Shown: positions 32,035-36,540 of the stretch, one piece after another
How positions within the stretch are numbered: the stretch's first letter is position 1
Layout of the letters: every line of letters starts with the position of its first letter
Source: Pseudomonas sp. GL-B-19
GTDB lineage: Bacteria > Pseudomonadota > Gammaproteobacteria > Pseudomonadales > Pseudomonadaceae
Direction: 5' to 3'
Length of the DNA: 36,540 bases
Assembly (NCBI RefSeq): GCF_019956415.1
Contig: NZ_JAHBDK010000054.1
Span: 1 to 36,540, forward strand
The notes under the pieces: generated by a model
The model's database searches: none
Told to the model about the DNA's origin: nothing
What the model saw: the letters and a program-made list of their open reading frames with translations, nothing else
Made by a program: the position numbers and the translations under genes

Positions 32035-32061
32035 AAAAACGGCGCCTCACGGGCGCCGTTT
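32033..32061. terminator. Bidirectional terminator, fprB / mscL
   Basis: AAACGGCGCC (32037-32046) pairs with GGCGCCGTTT (32052-32061), loop TCACG. On the minus strand the stem runs into a T tract (A7 at 32033-32039), a strong mscL terminator. On the plus strand the TTT gives weaker termination of fprB. Confidence 0.85.
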
Positions 32062-32078
32062 CTGCTTGTAACCAGTGT

Positions 32079-32492
32079 TCAGGGCCGATTGTTCTGGGCC
32101 TTGAGCAAATCACGGATCTCGCTCAACAACTCTTCTTCCTTGCTCGGGACCGGCGGCAGTGTTGGAGCCGCGGCTTCTTCGCGCTTCAGTTGGTTGATCG
32201 CTTTGATCCCCATGAAAATCGCGAGAGCGACAATGACGAAGTCAATCATGCTCTGGATGAATTTGCCGTAGGCCAGCACCACTGCCGGGGCATTGCCTTC
32301 GGCAGCCTTGAGCGTAATGGCCAGATCACTGAAGTCCACCCCGCCAATCAACAAGCCAATGGGCGGCATGACCACGTCGCCGACAAACGACGTAACGATC
32401 TTGCCGAAGGCTGCGCCGACGATGATACCGACCGCCATGTCGATCACATTACCTTTGACCGCGAAGGCCTTGAACTCACTTATCACGCCCAT
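32079..32492 (-). CDS. mscL: Large-conductance mechanosensitive channel MscL
   Basis: A 137-residue pentameric inner-membrane channel that opens under membrane tension to release solutes on osmotic downshock. TM1 is VIDMAVGIIVGAAFGKIVTSFVGDVVMPPIG, preceded by the N-terminal amphipathic EFKAFAVKGN. TM2 is FIQSMIDFVIVALAIFMGIKAIN, and the C-terminal helix bundle ends LLSEIRDLLKAQ. All family features and length are normal. Confidence 0.96.
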   Translation of the reverse strand: MGVISEFKAFAVKGNVIDMAVGIIVGAAFGKIVTSFVGDVVMPPIGLLIGGVDFSDLAITLKAAEGNAPAVVLAYGKFIQSMIDFVIVALAIFMGIKAINQLKREEAAAPTLPPVPSKEEELLSEIRDLLKAQNNRP

Positions 32493-32777
32493 AGGTTATT
32501 TCCTTGTTACAGATGAGGTTGGTAAACGCAGTGTAAAGCAGCAAAACGGCTCTTGCTTGAAACACCTTATTACAGTGCGCGTGATTATCGACCCGTCTGC
32601 CGGCAATTAGTTTGCAAAGTGCCAGCAATCGCGCGCGAAATACGCGCTAACTGGCTGATCAGCAAAATAAATTTCTGAATCATCACGTTGCGTTATTTCT
32701 ATTTAAGCTTTACCGCTTTGGCCTCTAGCCTCGGGTCAGCGCACTGGGAGTGCGCCTCGAAAACAGAGGAACCTGAT
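32493..32777. promoter_or_regulatory. mscL / katB divergent intergenic region
   Basis: This 285-bp spacer has no gene. It contains the divergent mscL and katB promoters. TTTCTATTTAAGCTT near 32695 is AT-rich and plausibly part of the katB promoter. GAGGAACCTGAT is the katB ribosome-binding site. An OxyR site is expected for an inducible catalase, but no clear match was assigned by eye. Confidence 0.4.
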
Positions 32778-34319
32778 ATGACTTCAACCATTGGAATTGG
32801 GGCTTTTCCCCATCGGCGTACCCTTGGCGTTTTAACCGCCAGCCTGCTGTCCTTCTCCGTCCATGCTTCCAACCTGACCCGGGATAACGGCGCAGTCGTA
32901 GGTGACAACCAGAACTCACAAACCGCTGGCGCCACCGGCCCCGTGCTGTTGCAGGACGTGCAACTGATTCAGAAGCTGCAGCGCTTTGACCGTGAACGTA
33001 TTCCTGAACGTGTGGTGCATGCTCGCGGCACCGGGGCCCATGGCACCTTCACCGTGACCAATGACCTCAGCGACCTGACCAAGGCGAAGGTATTCGCTGG
33101 CGGCCAGAGCACACCGGTGTTCGTGCGTTTCTCCGCCGTTGTTCATGGCAACCATTCGCCGGAAACCCTGCGCGACCCTCGCGGTTTCGCCACCAAGTTC
33201 TACACCGCCGACGGCAACTGGGACCTGGTGGGTAACAACTTCCCGACCTTCTTCATCCGTGACGCAATCAAGTTTCCGGACATGGTCCACGCGTTTAAAC
33301 CAGATCCGCGCACCAACCTCGACGATGATTCGCGACGTTTCGACTTCTTCTCCCATGTCCCTGAAGCCACTCGCACCCTGACCGAGTTGTATTCCAACTC
33401 CGGTACTCCCGCCAGTTACCGGGAAATGGACGGAAACGGTGTACACGCCTACAAGTTAGTTAATGCCAAAGGTGATGTGCACTATGTGAAATTTCACTGG
33501 AAGAGTTTGCAGGGGATAAATAATCTCGATCCGAAGTCGGTCACAAAAGTTCAAGGTAAAGACTACAGTCATATGACCAGTGATTTGGTCGCTCATATTA
33601 ACAAGGGTGACTTTCCGAAGTGGGACTTGTACGTTCAGGTTGTAAAATCTCAAGATTTGTACAAGTTTGATTTCGATCCATTGGACGCAACCAAGATCTG
33701 GCCCGGAGTTCCGGAACGAAAAGTTGGACAAATGGTTTTGAATCGTAATCCTGCAAATGTCTTCCAGGAAACCGAGCAAGTTGCCATGGCGCCAGCCAAT
33801 CTTGTTCCCGGTATCGAGCCATCGGAAGATCGCTTATTGCAGGGGCGAGTGTTCTCCTACGCCGATACGCAACTCTATCGTCTGGGCGCCAATGCGCTGC
33901 AGTTGCCGATCAACGCGCCAAAAGTTGCCGTGAATAACGGTAATCAGGACGGCGCGATGAACATCGGCCACAGCAGCACGGGCGTTAATTATCAGCCGAG
34001 CCGTCTGATGCCCCGCGAAGAGCCGCAAGCCGCGCGTTACAGCCAATCGGCGCTGTCGGGCAGCACCCAGCAGGCGAAGATTCAGCGCGAGCAAAACTTC
34101 AAGCAGGCCGGTGATCTGTATCGCTCCTTCAGCAAAAAAGAGCGAAACGATCTGATCGAGAGTTTTGGCGGTTCGCTCGCGACAACCGATGACGAGAGCA
34201 AGCACATCATCCTGTCGTTCCTTTACAAAGCTGACCCGGAATACGGGGCAGGCGTGACCAAGGTGGCCAAGGGTGACCTGAGTCGGGTCAAGGTGCTGGC
34301 GGCCAACCTGGTCGACTGA
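32778..34319 (+). CDS. katB: Periplasmic monofunctional catalase KatB
   Basis: A 513-residue heme catalase that dismutates hydrogen peroxide. An N-terminal signal peptide (about 1-30, ending LTASLLSFSVHA) sends it to the periplasm. Catalytic His81 is in RVVHARGTGAHG, the catalytic Asn in DLVGNNFPTFFIRD, and the heme-ligand Tyr in RVFSYADTQLYRLG. The length fits clade 3 small-subunit catalases. ATG 32778 follows GAGGA. Bases about 33450-33780 (residues about 225-335) drop to roughly 43 percent GC against about 60 percent in the rest, with Phe, Asn and Lys codons ending in T or A, although the protein stays intact. ankB follows. Confidence 0.95.
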   Translation: MTSTIGIGAFPHRRTLGVLTASLLSFSVHASNLTRDNGAVVGDNQNSQTAGATGPVLLQDVQLIQKLQRFDRERIPERVVHARGTGAHGTFTVTNDLSDLTKAKVFAGGQSTPVFVRFSAVVHGNHSPETLRDPRGFATKFYTADGNWDLVGNNFPTFFIRDAIKFPDMVHAFKPDPRTNLDDDSRRFDFFSHVPEATRTLTELYSNSGTPASYREMDGNGVHAYKLVNAKGDVHYVKFHWKSLQGINNLDPKSVTKVQGKDYSHMTSDLVAHINKGDFPKWDLYVQVVKSQDLYKFDFDPLDATKIWPGVPERKVGQMVLNRNPANVFQETEQVAMAPANLVPGIEPSEDRLLQGRVFSYADTQLYRLGANALQLPINAPKVAVNNGNQDGAMNIGHSSTGVNYQPSRLMPREEPQAARYSQSALSGSTQQAKIQREQNFKQAGDLYRSFSKKERNDLIESFGGSLATTDDESKHIILSFLYKADPEYGAGVTKVAKGDLSRVKVLAANLVD

Positions 34320-34338
34320 CCGTGTTTGCCTGAAAAGC

Positions 34339-34358
34339 GGGACCTCGGGTGAGGTCCC
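34339..34358 (+). other. Intercistronic hairpin, katB / ankB
   Basis: GGGACCTC (34339-34346) and GAGGTCCC (34351-34358) form a perfect 8-bp stem with loop GGGT, 19 bp after the katB stop and 20 bp before the ankB start. No T tract follows. It could protect the katB mRNA or tune ankB relative to katB. Confidence 0.6.
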
Positions 34359-34378
34359 CTCGAGCCAAGGAGCTTGCG

Positions 34379-34921
34379 ATGCGTAGTTATCTGTTTCTGT
34401 TACTGGCGTCGCTATCGACCAGCGCTTTTTCCACTACAACCGAAGACCCTGCGGAGCTGACGGCTCAACTGCAGGATTACTACTTCGACGCCGCTCGCCG
34501 CGGTGATGTGCCAATGCTCGATACATTCATTGAAGCCGGCTACTCGCTCGAGACCCGCGACAGCAAGGGTTACACCGCGCTGATTCTGGCGACCTATCAC
34601 GGCCAGACCGCTGCAGTAGACCGCTTGCTCGCCGCCGGCGCGGATGCCTGTGCTCAGGATCAGAGAGGCAACACGGCATTGATGGGGGCGATTTTCAAAG
34701 GTGAAGTCCAGATCGCCCGCACCTTGTTGGCGGCCCATTGCAGTCCCGACCAGCGCAACGGCGCAGGGCAGACTGCCGCGATGTACGCCGGACTGTTCAA
34801 GCGTGCCGAGTTGCTCGACGCACTCAAGGCCAAAGGGGCGGACCTGGACGCCGAAGATCCATTGGGCAATAGCGCCGCGCGTCTGGCCAACGGTGAAATC
34901 CGCACCGCTGCGCCGCGCTGA
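34379..34921 (+). CDS. ankB: Ankyrin-repeat protein AnkB
   Basis: A 180-residue periplasmic protein: signal peptide (MRSYLFLLLASLSTSAFS) followed by about four ankyrin repeats (AARRGDVPMLDTFIEAGYSLETRDSKG, TALILATYHGQTAAVDRLLAAGADACAQDQRG, NTALMGAIFKGEVQIARTLLAAHCSPDQRNG, AAMYAGLFKRAELLDALKAKGADLDAEDP). In P. aeruginosa the equivalent gene beside katB is needed for full KatB activity, probably by helping the enzyme or its heme in the periplasm. AAGGAGCTTGCG precedes ATG 34379. It is co-oriented with and 59 bp from katB. Confidence 0.92.
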   Translation: MRSYLFLLLASLSTSAFSTTTEDPAELTAQLQDYYFDAARRGDVPMLDTFIEAGYSLETRDSKGYTALILATYHGQTAAVDRLLAAGADACAQDQRGNTALMGAIFKGEVQIARTLLAAHCSPDQRNGAGQTAAMYAGLFKRAELLDALKAKGADLDAEDPLGNSAARLANGEIRTAAPR

Positions 34922-34966
34922 TCGGCGTCAGCTGAGCTATCATCGCGGTTTTTGCCGGGAGTTCAG

Positions 34967-36334
34967 ATGGCCAAGGCCAAGCGCATGTACGGCTGCACCG
35001 AGTGTGGCTCAACCTTCCCAAAGTGGGCTGGCCAGTGCGGCGAGTGTGGGGCCTGGAACACGCTGACTGAAACCATGGTGGAAAGCGGTGGTGCCGCTGC
35101 CCCGAGCGGTCGCACCGGCTGGACCGGCCAACAGGCCCAGATCAAGACCCTGGCCGAAGTCAGCGTCGAAGAAATCCCGCGCTTTTCCACGGCCTCCAGC
35201 GAACTCGATCGGGTGCTGGGCGGTGGCTTGGTCGACGGTTCGGTGGTGCTGATCGGCGGCGATCCGGGCATCGGTAAGTCGACCATCCTGTTGCAAACCT
35301 TGTGCAACCTCGCCAAGAGCATGCCGGCGCTGTACGTCACCGGCGAAGAATCGCAGCAGCAAGTGGCCATGCGTGCCCGCCGGCTGGGTTTGCCGCAGGA
35401 TCAATTGCGGGTGATGACCGAAACCTGCATCGAAACCATCATCGCCACGGCCCGGGTGGAAAAGCCCAAAGTCATGGTGATCGACTCGATCCAGACGATC
35501 TTCACCGAACAATTGCAATCGGCGCCGGGTGGTGTCTCTCAGGTTCGCGAGAGCGCGGCTTTGCTGGTGCGTTATGCCAAGCAGAGCGGCACCGCGATTT
35601 TCCTGGTGGGCCACGTGACTAAAGAAGGCGCACTGGCCGGTCCTCGCGTGCTGGAGCACATGGTCGACACCGTTCTGTATTTCGAAGGCGAATCCGATGG
35701 TCGTTTGCGTTTGCTGCGTGCGGTAAAAAACCGTTTCGGTGCGGTCAACGAATTGGGTGTGTTCGGTATGACGGACAAGGGCCTGAAAGAAGTCTCTAAC
35801 CCTTCGGCGATCTTTCTCACCCGCGCTCAGGAAGAAGTCCCGGGCAGTGTGGTCATGGCGACGTGGGAAGGGACGCGGCCCATGCTGGTGGAAGTCCAGG
35901 CATTGGTGGACGACAGTCATTTGGCCAACCCGCGTCGGGTCACGCTGGGGCTGGATCAGAATCGTCTGGCGATGTTGTTGGCGGTCTTACACCGTCACGG
36001 CGGCATTCCGACCCACGATCAGGACGTGTTCCTCAACGTGGTCGGCGGTGTGAAGGTTTTGGAAACCGCTTCTGACCTGGCGTTGATGGCGGCGGTGATG
36101 TCCAGTTTGCGCAACCGACCATTGCCGCATGATCTGTTGGTGTTTGGCGAAGTCGGCTTGTCCGGCGAAGTACGCCCGGTGCCAAGCGGTCAGGAGCGCC
36201 TGAAAGAAGCCGCCAAGCACGGCTTCAAGCGCGCCATCGTGCCCAAGGGCAATGCACCGAAAGAGGCGCCACCGGGATTGCAGATTATTGCGGTCACGCG
36301 TTTGGAGCAGGCACTCGACGCATTGTTCGAGTAA
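34967..36334 (+). CDS. radA: DNA repair protein RadA
   Basis: A 455-residue branch-migration/recombination ATPase. The N-terminal C4 zinc finger uses Cys10, Cys13, Cys24 and Cys27 (CTECGSTFPKWAGQCGEC). Walker A is GGDPGIGKST (97-106); Walker B is KVMVIDSIQTI; the RadA-specific KNRFG motif is at 254-258. The C-terminal Lon-protease-like domain (about 270-455) holds GGVKVLETASDLALMAAVMSSL. GGGAG precedes ATG 34967; the intergenic space to ankB is 45 bp. Confidence 0.96.
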   Translation: MAKAKRMYGCTECGSTFPKWAGQCGECGAWNTLTETMVESGGAAAPSGRTGWTGQQAQIKTLAEVSVEEIPRFSTASSELDRVLGGGLVDGSVVLIGGDPGIGKSTILLQTLCNLAKSMPALYVTGEESQQQVAMRARRLGLPQDQLRVMTETCIETIIATARVEKPKVMVIDSIQTIFTEQLQSAPGGVSQVRESAALLVRYAKQSGTAIFLVGHVTKEGALAGPRVLEHMVDTVLYFEGESDGRLRLLRAVKNRFGAVNELGVFGMTDKGLKEVSNPSAIFLTRAQEEVPGSVVMATWEGTRPMLVEVQALVDDSHLANPRRVTLGLDQNRLAMLLAVLHRHGGIPTHDQDVFLNVVGGVKVLETASDLALMAAVMSSLRNRPLPHDLLVFGEVGLSGEVRPVPSGQERLKEAAKHGFKRAIVPKGNAPKEAPPGLQIIAVTRLEQALDALFE

Positions 36335-36342
36335 CCCACAAA

Positions 36343-36425
36343 TCCCTGTGGGAGCGAGCCTGCTCGCGAAAGCGGTATGCCTGTCGACTTAAATGTTGAA
36401 TGTCACACCGCATTCGCGAGCAGGC
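36343..36425. repeat. REPIN truncated by the second IS copy
   Basis: A REP at 36343-36369 (TCCCTGTGGGAGCGAGCCTG) is mirrored at about 36409-36425 (CATTCGCGAGCAGGC), with a spacer carrying AATGTTGAATGT. The mirrored copy ends abruptly at GGC, where the IS begins; its expected TCGCTCCCACA is missing. Confidence 0.85.
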
Positions 36426-36540
36426 TGATCTGGCCTAATGAAATTGGACACATCAATAGGGCGCTATGATGGCGCCCAAATCTAAGGTGTGCATGATGAT
36501 GCGAAAGTCCTATTCCAGCGAGTTCAAGCTCAATGCTTCA
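36426..36540 (+). mobile_element. Left end of an IS3-family element (same family as at the left edge)
   Basis: The terminal inverted repeat 36426-36450 (TGATCTGGCCTAATGAAATT then GGACA) matches the reverse complement of 103-127 at most positions. The non-coding leader 36451-36492 contains the small palindrome GGGCGCTATGATGGCGCCC. The element is in the same orientation as the left-edge copy and inserted after GGC in a REP. Confidence 0.85.
36493..36540 (+). CDS. IS3-family transposase OrfA, N-terminal fragment
   Basis: Sixteen codons are visible, MMMRKSYSSEFKLNAS, matching the start of OrfA proteins (HTH_Tnp_1 helix, K-x-Y-S-x-E-F-K). TAAGGTGTGC upstream gives an AAGG ribosome-binding site; three consecutive ATG codons (36493, 36496, 36499) make the exact start uncertain. 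The gene continues beyond the window. Confidence 0.8.
   Translation, partial: MMMRKSYSSEFKLNAS

Noticed and set aside
1..36540. The whole window as a composite transposon bounded by the two IS copies
   Set aside because: The interior is core Pseudomonas chromosome (radA, trmA, rlmG, mscL), 36 kb long, and each IS has its own REP target. Independent insertions are the simpler reading.

Overview
The window is a high-GC chromosomal segment of a fluorescent Pseudomonas (P. fluorescens / P. putida type). The evidence is the gene content and order (for example fprB-mscL-katB-ankB-radA beside a PpoR-type LuxR solo and a cioAB oxidase), the many Pseudomonas REP/REPIN palindromes (core TGTGGGAGCGAGCCTGCTCG), and a QuiC1-type fused dehydroshikimate dehydratase. 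Both edges are cut by same-orientation copies of one IS3-family element, and both copies sit inside REP palindromes at the same position.

Layout. (1) 1-10 kb, housekeeping and accessory metabolism: IS3 tail, an Lrp/AsnC regulator divergent from an EamA exporter, an RhlE-type DEAD-box helicase, a PP_4765-like flavoprotein, an HDAC-family deacetylase divergent from a GNAT acetyltransferase, tesB overlapping a HAD phosphatase, then a zinc metallopeptidase and a secreted alpha/beta hydrolase transcribed together. (2) 10-19 kb, quinate/shikimate catabolism island: IclR regulator, EamA permease, MFS transporter divergent from quiC1 (3-dehydroshikimate dehydratase to protocatechuate), TetR regulator, a catabolic aroE-like/aroQ pair, and a LysR regulator. 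A near-identical operator-like motif lies over the putative -10 of both quiC1 and aroQ, next to a perfect IclR/PcaR-style palindrome. (3) 19-25.7 kb, mixed: a translationally coupled DUF4160-DUF2442 pair with an AT-hook-like tail, trmA coupled to an NCS2 purine permease, a small exported protein, a DJ-1-family protein without the usual active-site residues, a HigBA toxin-antitoxin module whose toxin gene carries five 8-bp tandem repeats, and an MFS exporter. (4) 26-36.3 kb, respiration and oxidative/osmotic stress: ANR-box-preceded cioAB plus a DUF2474 small subunit, rlmG, ppoR, fprB, mscL, katB-ankB, radA, then a REPIN interrupted by the second IS copy.

The most notable signals are the frame-shifting octamer repeat in higB (some copy numbers would fuse toxin to antitoxin), the REP-targeted IS copies at both edges, the shared operator pair in the quinate island, and the DUF4160-DUF2442 module. 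No tRNA, rRNA or CRISPR array was seen.
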